Positions 36,401-48,525 of a DNA stretch of 64,000 nucleotides are shown in pieces (positions within the stretch are counted from its first letter, which is position 1; every line of letters starts with the position of its first letter). The notes beneath the pieces are model-generated. The model was given only the letters and a program-made list of their open reading frames with translations. It was not told where the DNA came from and did not search any database. The DNA comes from Ignelater luminosus (Eukaryota; Arthropoda; Insecta; Coleoptera; Elateridae), in the NCBI GenBank assembly GCA_011009095.1, contig VTPC01000503.1, forward strand, positions 249,723 to 313,722, given 5' to 3'. The translations under genes were made by a program, and so were the position numbers.

Positions 36401-38025
36401 AAGCCTCGGTCAGATGCATTTATAGTGTCATGATATCCTAATCCACAAGCCGTACGAATATTAGTTTTCTAAGAAAAATAATGCTCAAGATTACAACAGA
36501 TTTGATCTTACTAAAATTCTGTGTTTCTCGATAAAACTTCTGTGTACTTATTAGGAAAATAGAAAAAATAGAAAATTTTTTAAAACGGCCTTTTTCGTCA
36601 AATAACTAGATAGAATTTGCAACCCTTTGATAATGGAATGATGATTTTCCCGAAATAATTGGCTTAATTGTTTTTGAATAAGATGCTATTACATTTAGGC
36701 AATTGGAGTAGGATTGTATTTATGAGGTCAATTTGCCTAAAAGAAATATCCAATAGAATGAAGCAATTAGAAAATTAGATAGCAATGACAGAACTTCAAG
36801 AATTCCTGTGAAAAGTATAATAAAAATATTATCATTCAGCTAAATATTTGTTGTTCTTTCCTTCTATAGTGCTATAATTAGTAAGCAAAGCACTTTCCTT
36901 ATGCCTGTGCAACCACACTATTATTAATCAAAACAAATAGTTTTTAGATAATTTTTCTAATTAAGAAAATCGAAATAAAAGTTATTCGAAAAGCATACCA
37001 TAAACTAAAGCCTGCTTAGATAGGGTAAAACAAAATTTGCAGTAATTAATACAGAATTCTAGAATTTCTTATTTATGATACAATAATAAGACAATTAGTT
37101 AAAAGAATGGTGTGTTGATCCTTGGTATTGCCGTTTTGAGTTTTCTGCATTGAAATAAAATTGTATCGAGTACAGAGAGTTTTAAGATTATTTTGTGAAC
37201 TCACAGGCAGGGCCCTCTCCAGACGTTAATCCAGTGTGTACACATGTAGGAGCTGTAACGAGAGATGTAAACTGCATATCCGAAGGCCAAATGCAATAAA
37301 TAGTTTCAACATCTTGTATGCGTTATCATCATTCAATTTGACCACAAAATCCAAGCAGAATTAGACCGTATTAATTTTGTTAATGGTACATGCCATCAAC
37401 AATTCCATTTTTTATAGTATGACGTCTAAAAGACGCCTACTTCGCCATTAAATAATGTCTTTTTGCAGCAATATCTTTGTTTTGTACTATTCCAAATAAA
37501 ACTCGACAGGTTTTTGTAAAACATTGTTTATTATCAACCATAGAAACATCACATCATTCGAACCACATAAATATTAAAACCAAAACTTCAAAAAAAAAAA
37601 CCATCGGCAATGCAACTTGAATTCACCGTTGCAGTCAAATGACATTTCACATAAAGCAATTCAAAGAGCTCGCAGATCCATTGCATCATTATTAATTTTA
37701 TTACATTTTCACATCTTGATATAATGTGTGTGAGCTGTAACATTTTGATGTATTTTCAAACGTGAATGTGACAACTGATGATTAATAAATCACGTGAAAT
37801 AGACGTCACTTCACTAGCTGTATACTTCTCAATATTTTTTTAAGTTTCGATGCAGGAACCAAGACGATTTGTATCCGCACGAATTAAATCCGCTTAAGAT
37901 ATTTTCAATTGAGATCCCTGTGTTTGTTGTCAGTGTAATATACAGAGTGTTACGTAATGTTATGTACTTATTTTAATGGGCGATTCTTAGGCCAATTCTA
38001 AGTCGAAAAGTTCATATTAATGTAT
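36401..38025. other. AT-rich DNA, nothing recognised
   Basis: No gene or bounded element is visible. The sequence at 37937-38026 starts with a TACAGAGTGTTACG motif that may be the edge of another repeat. Confidence 0.35.
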
Positions 38026-38026
38026 G

Positions 38027-38555
38027 TCCTAAAATGCTTGGTTTTCGATATACAGGGTGTTGAAGTTTTTATTTCTTTTCGGTTTTTACCAAAAATTTCG
38101 AAAGTCGTTTACGTTATTACATAAAACGTTTCCTTAGCAACGGACAAAGCTAACTTAATTTTATGTAAACGGTTTTCGCTTAGGAACGAGTTGCAGATAT
38201 CCATGTAATGAGTAATCTCGGTAATATTTTAATTATTTTCTTTAAAATGGTAAGCTATATGAAAAACATGAAAGAGGCTTTTTTTGTTTATAATGGAATG
38301 GTAATTAATAATAAAATAACACTTTCGAAAAAATCAGTGGCGTAACAGTTTTTTTTTTTTTTTGTTAAAATTGTATCGCCACTGGTTAAATAAAAGAAAA
38401 AACAGTTTTCGGTCGAAAAGTGTATTTTTATACCACAACAATCTATACTAAAATGTAGTGTAATATCTGAAACGGTTTTCGAAATTTTTGGTAAAAACCG
38501 AAAAAAAATTAAAGGCTTCAACATCCTGTACATGGAGAACCAAGCATTTTAGGAC
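38027..38555. mobile_element. nested inverted-repeat element(s)
   Basis: Inverted arms of about 85 bp (38027-38110 and 38470-38555) surround roughly 360 bp. Within the arms an inner pair TA-CAGGGTGTTGAAG (from 38052) and CTTCAACATCCTG-TA (to about 38533) looks like a TA-flanked MITE. The flanking CCTAAAATGCTTGG / CCAAGCATTTTAGG is also inverted, so either the arms are longer than the MITE or one element sits inside another palindrome. It has no coding capacity. Confidence 0.6.
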
Positions 38556-38616
38556 ACACAAGCTCAGTATCTTGCAGGAAATTTATTACAGTTTCCAAAA
38601 CTGCCCTTTAATTTTC

Positions 38617-38710
38617 TGTACGATCATTGGTTGCTGAGATATCGATGATTAAAGACAAAAGGATCCTTTTCCATTAAAAGTCTGATATCTCGGTGAAGAA
38701 TGGTCGTATC
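38617..38710. repeat. imperfect palindrome centred on GGATCC
   Basis: About 47-bp arms are centred on GGATCC at 38661-38666. Matching blocks include GAGATATC/GATATCTC and TACGATCATT against AATGGTCGTATC. It sits directly beside the inverted-repeat element ending about 38555. Confidence 0.7.
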
Positions 38711-41136
38711 GATGTTTTAAAAAAAGGAAATTGAAGCTGAACAAGCTACCCGGTCCAAGCAATGGTTTAGCTGAAAAAAATTTTTCCGAGTCCGTGGACC
38801 CAAAAAAAAATTGCAAAAGCTCCTAAAAATTCTTGACTAAAAGATCTGAAAACTAGAATCTTGAAACTTCAAATTGCTTTTTTAAAATCTCGATACGAGC
38901 ATTTTTCACTGAGATGCAGCATTTCTAAAATCACTAAAAAATTTGGGAAATTTTTCTGTTCCTTTAATTCTTTCCATTAGTGTAATATATTTTCCGCCAA
39001 TCTACGGATTTTTCTTAGGGAGTTTTATGTAAGTACATTATCGTATCTTCTACCTCATACCTCTTATTATGTTCCCTATTGTACTGTAATACTACATGTA
39101 TCTATAAAATACCAGGCATACGCGAACTGAGGTGATAGCATACTCACATTTAATCTCCTGGACGTTAACGCATCTATTATTCATTCACTGAAAAGAATAA
39201 AGCAGTAAAATTTAAAAACAGCTATTTTATTTTGTCACTCGGTGAACGCTCTGATTGGTCGAATTAGATGCTTGTTCTCATGAGTCATGACGCTGATTTA
39301 CGTATAATAAATGTCATTTGACAATGACCTTAGTTTTTTTTAGATTTTTAATATAAAATGTGAGGTAACGACATTGTATACGTCAAAAACCTAACCTTAA
39401 ACACAGAAAATTAAATTTTACTTAAAATCTCATGTAAACATTCAGCTCACAATATGAATGTATGAATGAAATTAGAAGAAGAATTCTCAATAATAAAAAA
39501 ATAATACTGCCTGCAATAAAAGGTAAGAAATCAAATATCAGATCTACTGTATTATGAAGTGAAGAGTATTCTAGTAGAAAAGCAGTAGTTTTTTTTTCTT
39601 AACCTGCCCTTTTCTAGAAGTTGTAATAAACAAGAGAGTTTTATTATTCTAAACATAAATGTCTTATCAACGAAGTATCTGTAAATTTAAATGTATTCGA
39701 CTAATATATGTAAGAGGATCAAATAATGGATATATTCTTGTCGAGCCACTTCTCGCCTGCTTTTGTTAGTAATAATAATAATGAAACTAAGAAATTGTTT
39801 AAATTATCCTTCATTACAGTCTGCTCATTTAATCTTGATTTTAAATAATGCATTTTTTATTACATTTCATCAAGGAATACAATTTACTACACAAGTTACG
39901 TACGTGTAAAAAATGAAAGTAACACGGAAAACCACGTGTTGTACGAGTTAAAAATAGCTTTTTAATTAACATTGTAATAATAATATTTATTCGCTGGACA
40001 AAAAAAATCATTTGTCATTTTATGTATTTAACAAGGTAACCGAAATTTTTCCTCAATAAAATTTGTCAGGTGCGTGCGTCAGCGCGGTTTAAAATTTCAA
40101 ACGTTTGATCTGGTTAAAAAACAATGTATTTCATATTCAGGGCCACACACATATGGTGAGAGAAAGAACAATTCTCCGTTAATTTATGATTTATAAATAT
40201 CATTAAAGCGGCTGAACGCGTAATAAATAATCGAACGTAATTCCGTAGCAAATACCTGGCGTATCCTGAAATGAAAATGTTCATCTAATGTCAAAAATTG
40301 CAAAATACCTGTATTAGCGCAATTACGCGCCAGCGTTTAATATTTCCTAGTTTTAAATATAGACTTTGCGACCTTGCAGTACGTTAAACCGCATCATTTT
40401 TCTTTTCTGCGGTTTTTATTTCGGACCACTAATATCTCCCGGCTCGTATTTACAACAATAACCGGCAATTATTAACACAAATACAAGCTAATTATTTTTT
40501 TGTTGATTATAGGTTGCATACAAATGACGAAAAAAATTCATCCTTGAATGGTTATGTACGTCAATAACCGAAAATAATCGAGAAGCAAATGAGACTTTTT
40601 AAAAGTTCTTATCTTGTTAATTGTTTGTTTTTATTATGTTAGGCGTGCGCCGACCCGGTAGCGCGAACAATGAACTTGTTGCATGCAAAAAAAGTCTATA
40701 CAAAAAAAGGAACAAAATTTGAATGTGAATTATCGAAATGGAGAGCGAAGCATGCGATTATCCAATTAGTGGCACGTTTCGAATGTAGTATGTATGGAGT
40801 TCGAAAAGGAATTTGAATGTAAATTGCACTTTTTGAATAGAATAGAAATGTGTGTGTGATGTATTCTCTAGAAGATTTATGTACATTATTTCTGAAGCAT
40901 GCAAGAATTCGCATCTTTCTAACAAAAAATGTATAGAAAATTATGGTAATCATTTCAGATTCAGTTTGTTATGCCGAACACATAAAAAATGAATGATGAA
41001 TGCCGGTTTACATTCTGAAAAGAAATTAACTATTGTTTTTCATCCAGAGTTTAAATGTAATGTCCGACTAACACATTAAAATTCAATTATTTGGCTAAGA
41101 AACTTGTACACTCGGATTAAAAATTAAACTCCTCTA
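38711..41136. other. AT-rich DNA, nothing recognised
   Basis: No gene or bounded element is recognised. Confidence 0.4.
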
Positions 41137-41138
41137 TA

Positions 41139-42481
41139 CAGGGTGTCTATTTATTTGAAAACCTTCAATGGGGCTATATCATCTTTTTTAAAAAGGGATC
41201 ATAGAATGCTTAAAACCATTTTGGTAGTATGGAGGTGGAACCAAAATGACCTTAAAAGATGGCGCTACCCTCAACCCCCCACTCTTCAGCCACCCCTACT
41301 TCAAAATCTTAAGTAGCAACCCTTCGCATGTGACACATCATTGGAAAGTTCTTGAAAAATGCTTTTCATTGGTACCATGCAAATGTAATTTTGAGTAAGT
41401 AATTGTTAACTGATGCAATAATAAGGTATAGGGATCATTGTGAGCTACTTAATTCGATTTAACCACGCCAGACAATTGCTATGGATTTATTACTATTTTT
41501 TCACGAAAATAAAACATTTTATTTAATAAATTGTTCAAAATGTCCACCATTTTATTCTAAACAGTAGTATAATCGATTTTGAAACTCCGTTCTTACAGAG
41601 GACAAAAATCCAGATGCGTCAAATCTGATCATTGTATGGGACCTCTTCTGCCAATCCCTTAGCGAGGAAATCTGTGGTGTAGAAACTGTCGAACGGTCTC
41701 TACTTAGTGAGGTGGTGCCCCGTCCTGTTGAAAATGTATTAAGTCTTCACGCAAATGCATGTTTCCATCCACATCTTTCTGGTTCTTCACCTCATTAACG
41801 ATAAGAGATTTGGCCGTATTTTGCAATAATTCTAAGTAGATTTCTCCATTCAAATTTTGTTGAATAAAGAGAGGACCGATAACTGTATCTTCAAAAATAC
41901 CCGCCCACACGTTAAGTTTCTGGGGTTGTTGTGTATATTCTTCCCGAAAAATATGTGAATTGTTATCAAACAAATAGTTTTCACCAATTCCGGAATACGA
42001 ATCTTCTTGGTTATTTCTTTACAAAATCACCCTAGGCCAATTCTTGATCGATCGATCGTGGTTCTGCACGTTTTTTATTTGCTAGCGATCCCGTTTCTTT
42101 AAATTTCAAGATTAATTGACGGACGTGTGTATGACTGACATAGATAAAAATTAATTCAACCCTCTCTAGCAACGTGTACACTTGACTTCACAGATTTCAT
42201 TTGATGACTCCAGAAGAATATTAAACAATGAAATAATTGCCTGATAATTACTTGCCCAAAATTACCTTTATGTGGTATCAATGAAAAGCATTGTTCAAGA
42301 GCTTTCCAACAATGTATCGCATGCGGGGGGTTGCTATTTAAGATGTTGAGTTGAGGATGGCGATACATTTGTAAGGTCATTTTGGTTCTCCCTCCATACT
42401 ACCGAAACGGTTTTAAGCATTTTACGATACCTTCAAAAAGAAAAAATACAGCCCATTGAAAGTTTTCAAATAGAAACCCTG
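41139..42481 (-). mobile_element. long-TIR Tc1/mariner element with broken transposase
   Basis: This is a 1343-bp element with flanking TA at 41137-41138 and 42482-42483. Its inverted repeats of about 245-270 bp (about 41139-41405 and 42240-42481) begin CAGGGTGTCTATTT and CAGGGTTTCTATTT. The size is near that of a complete element. The transposase is on the - strand and broken. A related terminal fragment lies at 48522-48632, so the family has other copies here. The neighbouring long-TIR element begins 8 bp to the right. Confidence 0.85.
41560..42165 (-). pseudogene. FQQDGAPPH-type transposase, frame-broken
   Basis: The N-terminal part (about 42165-42030) reads HVRQLILKFKETGS then LANKKRAEPRSI, a helix-turn-helix linker. 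The central open stretch (41973-41704) has QKLNVWAGIFEDTVIGPLF and ends HFQQDGAPPH, around the second catalytic Asp. After a stop the frame continues with VETVRQFLHHRFPR, GIGRRGPIQ and DLTHLDF. This corresponds to the WPARSPDLTPLDFFLWG third-residue motif, with the PARSP part lost. Aligning the pieces gives roughly 41 residues between the second and third acidic positions, as in the DD41D group, but the deletion makes that count inferential. Stops and shifts make it inactive. Confidence 0.75.
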
Positions 42482-42489
42482 TATGTATA

Positions 42490-43314
42490 TAGGGTGGCTG
42501 AAAGATCGTTCATCAACCTATAACTATTTTATTTTTAAAGATATGAACAAAATGCAAAGGTGAAAGTTGTTTGATGTAATAAGAAGCATAATATCATGCA
42601 TTGAAAAAAAAATTTAACGCCTACTGTTTTCACATAACATCAACTAATTTGAATGTTTAAATGGAACACCCAATATATTTCTCAAAATTCTGAATACACC
42701 TGAAATTTTCTTTTCAACCATATAACATACCTAACGATTTTCTTCAGGACTTGGCCTGCAAGATCCCCCGATTTATCAATTCTGGATTACTTCTTTATAG
42801 GGCTTTTTAAAAGATCATGTTTATGTAACACCATCAGCAAGTCTAAATGAGTTGAAAAATAAAAATGCTGCAGCTATAGCATTAGTTACGCCAGAGATGC
42901 TACAACACGCTAGGCATAATTTAATTCTCAGAGCAGAAAAATTTAGTTTTCAACTTATTTAGACTTGCTGATGGAGTTACATGAACTTGATCTTTTAAAA
43001 AGCCCCATAAGAAGTATCCAGAATTGATAAATCGGGGGAAGCTTGCAAGCCGAGACCTCAAGAAAATCGTTAAGTATGTTGTATGGTTGAGAAGAGAATT
43101 TCATGTGTATTCAGAATTTCGAGAAATATATAGGGTGTTTCATCTAAATAATAAAAGTTAGTTGATGTTACACGAAAACAGTAGGCGTTGAGTTTTCTTT
43201 CAATGCATGACATTATGCCTCTTATTGCATCAAACAACTTTCACCTTTGAATTGTTTTCATATCTTTAAAAATAAGATAGTTATAGGCTGGTGAACGATT
43301 TTTCAGCCACTCTG
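42490..43314 (+). mobile_element. near-complete palindrome built from a transposon 3' end
   Basis: This is an 825-bp element between TA at 42488-42489 and 43315-43316. Arms of about 375 bp (42490-42866 and 42937-43314) leave a loop of only about 70 bp. The left arm, + strand, encodes WPARSPDLSILDYF, then LFKDHVYVTPSASLNELKNK; the loop continues this frame (LVTPEMLQHARHNLILRAEK). This is the C-terminal region of a Tc1/mariner transposase. The right arm carries the same coding segment inverted. The whole is therefore an inverted duplication of a terminus plus a transposase 3' end, not two independent TIRs around an ORF. Any transcript would form a long hairpin. Confidence 0.8.
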
Positions 43315-43316
43315 TA

Positions 43317-44428
43317 TATTCACATACAAACGAGCATCATCGTACAATCTTTTATCAAAATAGAATTAAGGTTATTAAGATTTGTAACTCGCACTGACCT
43401 TCAAGTTGATCTCTTGCACTTTGTTGAAGAAATCTAATGTAAGTAGCTTGTCTCTATCGGGCAGGGCATAGAGTTAACCGTTACCTCTTTGATAAGCAAA
43501 ACAAGAAGCAGAAATCTGATTTTTTTTAAAGATAAGCTTAGTAAGACGAATAAGAGAAAAGGGGGATATTCTGCAACTAGAAATAATTTTTACTGTCCAC
43601 TAGATCAGTGTTTCTCAATCTACTGCCCTGCTATTCCCAGCTCCTGTCATCATTATCAAATCATAAATTCAATATTGTTTCTGCAGTAGTGCCCTTTTTA
43701 AGCTCTGTGAAAAAATTAAATTGGAATAAATGAGAAAGGGAATTTCTATCACTGGAATAGAAACACACAGGCAAGATTAGTCTTCAACTTTTCACGTACA
43801 TGATTCACCGTCAATAAGCATAACTGAATCAGTCGATCCCATCAGTATTGTGAGTCATCTGGTCTCCTGGTTGATATTGTAGATAAACTTATCAAACGTT
43901 TTCAAAACTGGGTCTCAGTATTTTTTGAAACGGGAAGTACGTGCTTTGTAAGAAATTTTAGAAGTGGAACTGTTGGTGTCGAGAGTAGGTAAAGCATGCT
44001 ATCTATCTGAAGAAAATATGTTTTTGGTTCAGAAGCAGAATAGGAATGATTGAACGAAGAGAATTGCAATCGGTACTTCATTTTTGGGTTTTCTGCAAAA
44101 AGAGCCTGGAGAAGATTTTAAAATATCAAATCGCATTTCTCCACAGGTAAAACAACAGCAGCATCTTTGGACGCCATGGATTCTATTCAAAAAGCTTGAT
44201 CTTCTTCCTGCAAACCTTGAACGGCTGGAGTATGAAACTTTTTACCTAACTTTTTTTCGATGAATCCTCGTCATTTGTTCTCCAGAATTAGTGGTTAAAC
44301 ATTATTGGTGTTATTTCGGGACATCCTGTATAGCCCACGATTTTTTTGTTTTGGGCTCAGGTATAAAGAGCATTAAAACAATTTTGAGTGCTTTTCATGT
44401 AAAACATTAAGTTATATCAACTACTAGT
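43317..44428. other. no gene recognised
   Basis: No domain-bearing frame or bounded repeat is identified. Blocks near 44290-44400 resemble MITE ends (GGGACATCCTGTATAGCC) but have no partner that I can see. Confidence 0.35.
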
Positions 44429-44430
44429 AT

Positions 44431-44880
44431 ACAGTGTGATCGGGTGATCGTGCAGGCCAGGGTACTGCAGAATGCATTAATTTATAGCATAAGAAATCAA
44501 AATAACCCTATCATGTTTACATCATTAAAATCGTGACAAAAAGAGTTATTCAAAACAATTTTCAATTGTTTTTCCGCCTATTTAAAAAAATGAGGTTGAT
44601 GATGGTTACTCGAAACCGAAACGTTGTACAGGAATTTTGTTAGCGTATTTTAATAGAGAACAAAAAGTGGTAATGGAAAAGTGATTTTAGTTTTCCGATA
44701 CCTCTTCAAATAAAGGAAAAAAATAACGAAAATCGAGAAATCTACTTTTTTTAAAATATCTCTGAAACTATCCAAGATATCTAGATTTTAAATAGCCAAC
44801 TTTCATCCCATTTAACCGATGCTGTATCTCTTACCGTTTCCAAGATTCCCATGCTGTGCATCCTTATATTGGACACATTG
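44431..44880. mobile_element. 450-bp MITE, copy of the 35930-36400 sequence
   Basis: It is flanked by TA (44429-44430, 44881-44882) with short inverted termini CAGTGTG/CAATGTG. From 44443 on it matches 35930-36400 closely with a deletion of about 30 bp. Its left end retains the antisense trace of a transposase WPARSPD motif. It has no coding capacity of its own. Confidence 0.7.
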
Positions 44881-44882
44881 TA

Positions 44883-45858
44883 TATGAAAATGAAACTGCT
44901 ATTCATCGAAAACAGCTTTTAGTTGTAAGTTTATCTGCAATCTGATGTTTTGAACTAATTGTGCAACTGCTCCCAATACTATTTTGATCCGGCACGGAAT
45001 TAAAAAAAATTAAAGACTGTGGTGGTTACGACCTAAGAGTCTTATTGAAAGCTAGAAAATAGAATGAAAACCAAAGCCAGTAAAAATGTTACAAGGTAAT
45101 TAAATATTGAGAAATCTTATTACCTTGTGGTACTGTATAATTCAAAATAGATATTTTTTAACTTTTTTTAGTGTTCACTTTGCATTCATAAGTATCTATG
45201 GCAATACACCATTTTCTAAGTAGCTGATTAGAATTTCTCTTTACTTTGTTTTATCTTTATACATCATCAATTTATATTAATAAATTGAATACTAATTTGC
45301 AAATCGTCCTTAAGTAAACTAAAATCGTGATACGCTTTATTACCTTAATTTGTAAATTGTGAAAAAATTCTTAACCACACGTACTTACAGACATAAAAAA
45401 ATACTTAACTTTACGTGATTCTTTAAACGTTTAATTGGCTACATAATAAAACAATTACGTTTTTATCGCATGTTCGTCTCTGATGATTAGGTCAAGGTGT
45501 ATTGAGTTCTATAAATGCAAAACCCATTGTTAACTCGGAAGATGTCAATGGTTCACAGTTGAACAATTATGTTTTGATACTCTTTTCTTATTCTGTAATA
45601 AAATAAAATAAATTTGATTAACTATAGCAAAATCTAGCTTAACTATTTCAAATTTATTATTGAGTAACACTTTCACTAGTAAAATCAATTAAATGTGTAA
45701 TTCATTTCATGAAATCATGACCGCACATAAAAGAAAGAGAAAAAATAAGTCAATGTCAGGACGTGTGCTTGATGTTTTTACGAGATTTCTTGCATTTAAC
45801 TTAATGGAGCTCACTCATAGAATAATAATTGACTAATTTGAACGTTTTTCCCTTTCAG
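44883..45858. other. probable NudC intron sequence, AT-rich
   Basis: No exon is found. The stretch ends in the polypyrimidine/AG acceptor (TTTTTCCCTTTCAG, 45845-45858) of the first visible NudC exon. Confidence 0.5.
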
Positions 45859-46316
45859 ATTCGCATTCCTCTTAATATCAATTTCAAAGCCAGACAAAAA
45901 GATGTAGTGGTCAATTTCACCAAGAAACATTTGACATGTGGTGTAAAGGGCCAAACCCCAATCGTTGATGATGATTTTCCACATGAAATTAAAGTAGAAG
46001 AATCGACATGGGTTATCGAAGATGGTGGAACTATTTTATTAAATTTGGAAAAAGTATGATTTAGAGATTTGAAGTGATATTGGTAAAAATGGTAAAGATG
46101 AAATGTGTTTTAGGTAAATAAGATGAATTGGTGGTCTAAGCTTGTTGCTTCCGACCCGGAAATCTCAACTCGCAAAATCAATCCAGAGCCTTCCAAACTT
46201 AGCGACCTTGATGGAGAAACCCGTGGTCTGGTTGAAAAAATGATGTATGATCAAAGGCAAAAGGAATTGGGATTACCAACGAGCGATGATCAAAAGAAAC
46301 AAGATGTTATTAAAAA
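45859..46316 (+). CDS. NUDC: NudC, two internal exons (C-terminal half)
   Basis: NudC is a cytosolic dynein/dynactin-associated and HSP90-linked co-chaperone needed for nuclear migration and mitosis. Exon 45859-46053 (65 codons) starts after TTTCAG and encodes the later part of the CS/p23-like domain, including [19 protein letters not shown] and [16 protein letters not shown] 60-bp intron (46054-46113, GT-AG, phase 0) joins it to exon 46114-46316. That exon encodes [37 protein letters not shown] and the GLPTSDD region, hallmarks of the NudC C-terminal domain. It ends in phase 2 at donor GTAAGT (46317). The upstream exons (N-terminal coiled coil and start of the CS domain) were not found, so the gene is partial here. 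The reading frame is clean, implying a functional gene. Confidence 0.95.
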
Positions 46317-46649
46317 GTAAGTACTTTTAGTTGTCTATTATTGTCTTTCCTTCGAAAAAATGTAAACAGTTACCATCCACTTGATCTTTGTAAACTATTC
46401 AAGGTATCAAAATTTAAATTCATAATTAATTTTTAATTTGTCGTGTTTTTGTCAATCTAAAATCGGAAGATTGTTTTAGGAACATCCAGTCTAACTATAG
46501 AAATGATGTCGACTTGATCTTGTTAAATAGACCTTGTTATTGCTTCTTCCGAAAACTCATAATTTTGAATAAAAATATATTAAGGTATACGTAGGTTTAA
46601 AATCGGTATTAACGGAGTTAGAACAAAAACGAAACAACACAATTATGTA

Positions 46650-47130
46650 GAACCTTTTCAAGACATCAAGATGAAATTGAGGATTGTAAAAATAAAATTC
46701 CAACATGGTAACTGATCTACAAATGATCATTCAGGAACTATCCAACACAAGACAAAATTCAGAGATGCATTATAATTCGACTTATCGATTGCAAAATTAG
46801 AATTCGAACATTTTTTAAAGGCAATAACAGTCACGATTCTAATCTATAAAAGTAATATCCCAGTATGGTGATTGGTGATTTGATTATTCAGGAACTAAAG
46901 ATAATAAGGCAGATCCAGAAATTGTTTATAATTCGACCTCTAAAATTTGAACATTTTTAAAGGCAATGGATCAGAATCCCAAAATAGTGACTGAGCTACA
47001 TTTGATTATCAAAGATAACAAGACAAAATCCAAAAGGCTTTATAATTCGACCTCTAAATTGCAAAATTAAAATTAGAACATTTGAACCAAATTGGGTCCC
47101 AGCAGCCGGAATCCTAATGCATAAAAATAA
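46650..47130. repeat. imperfect tandem repeat, about three units
   Basis: Units of about 120-165 bp share the cores TTTATAATTCGACCTCTAAA, ATTAGAAC/ATTTGAACATTT and GTGACTGAGCTAC/GTAACTGATCTAC. They start near 46700, 46858 and 46978. Unit lengths differ through small deletions. It lies at the start of the last NudC intron. Confidence 0.65.
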
Positions 47131-48525
47131 AATCCTACCAGCCGACCAATGCACATTTGAATACGACCATATATCAACTGATCGAGCAACACCAAGCACT
47201 ACTACCCACTTCATCCTTATCTTCATCATAAAGTCCCAATTTTTTACAATTGTTGGTTAAGTCTAACTAGAGGTTTATTGCTATGGATACAACTGTTGTC
47301 AGTTACTTTCGTAATTGTATCAGTTAAACATAATCAACTATTGTAAAATTTGGCCTCCATCACTGTTCAGCAATTCACCATTCTAACACCCTCAAGCCTG
47401 AGACTGAATCAAGTTAGTCTAACATCAACTATGTCCATCGGGTGTCTCTTATCACTGACAGTACTACCACTTCAGCAATCTACATAAGCACTGCATTTCA
47501 TCTCCAAACCATCAATCAAATCTCCTCCATGGCTAAAGCAGAAGAGAGTTTCTTTAGCAAACACTGCTTACGTGGAAATCAACAATAAACAACGATGGCC
47601 AACTTCATTGCAGAGGTAATCATGTTGGAATTGCTTCGGGACAGAAGAAACATAAGAAAGTAGCCCTGATATAAAAAACCAAAAACTGTTAATTTATTAT
47701 CTTGTTTTTTTCAAACAGTTTTATCAATTTGTTGTGTGAGATCCATAGCATAAGGTAATGATATTAAGTAGAAGGATAATGAAGTGTACTTCCTTATGTC
47801 TTTAAATTTTATTTTCAAGACTGGTTTGAGCAGCTCCTCAGTTGGAAAAGTTTTATCAATATCTTTATCCCCCACCTTTCTAAAATTTGGTTTCTTTGAC
47901 TGAAGAGGAGCCTCCAGCAAACCTTTTCATACAGTTAAAAGTCAGAGAAATTTTCTAATGAAGAGTGTAAACTTAAAAGATAAGGAATCTGTAAGTAGAC
48001 TTACTGAAAATGAGCAGTGGTATGTTCTCAAAATGCAAGAATCAGTTTAAAGGATAATATATTAGTATTACTTTCCACTGATAGCAGTATACCATCTCTT
48101 TTTCTTTCTTTTTTTCTGCTTCCCTTCTTTCCCACTATCTCTATGCTAGTTTTCCGATTTTTACTTCGTTCCTCTTTTTGGTCAATTTTTTTACTTTTTA
48201 TCATCTTTGTTTTGTCTTTTTTTACATTTTCCTCTCGCTTCCCCCCCCCCCCCCCCTATTTTATACTTTGCACTTTGTTTTTGATTTATTTATGCTGTCA
48301 TTTCATTGTATTCACTCTCTTCTCTTGTTTTTTAGATCAATTCAGTTTTTCCTTGACTTATAGTATCCTCATACCTACCTTCATGATCAGTTCTCTTTCA
48401 AAACTTATGTTACTGTCTTCTATTATATTTTATGTCTACCGATTAAAAATCTTTTTTTTCTTATTCTTTTTTCTCATACTCGATTTCTCTCTTTGATTTG
48501 TTAACATACAATTATTATACAGGGT
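47090..48525 (+). repeat. long dispersed repeat, copy 1 (interrupted)
   Basis: Two blocks (about 47160-47545 and about 48190-48525) match, in the same order, 63090-63500 and 63530-63801. The first block contains CAATTGTTGGTTAAGT and CAATTGTATCAGTTAAAC; the second is pyrimidine-rich. Copy 1 has extra sequence of about 600 bases between the blocks, and a C16 run (48241-48256). The open frame 48017-48496 is a composition artefact of the pyrimidine tract. Confidence 0.75.

Noticed and set aside
48017..48496. 160-codon F/L/S-rich open frame suggesting a membrane protein
   Set aside because: It arises from a pyrimidine-rich tract with a C16 run that belongs to a dispersed repeat; the equivalent region at 63530-63800 is not open.
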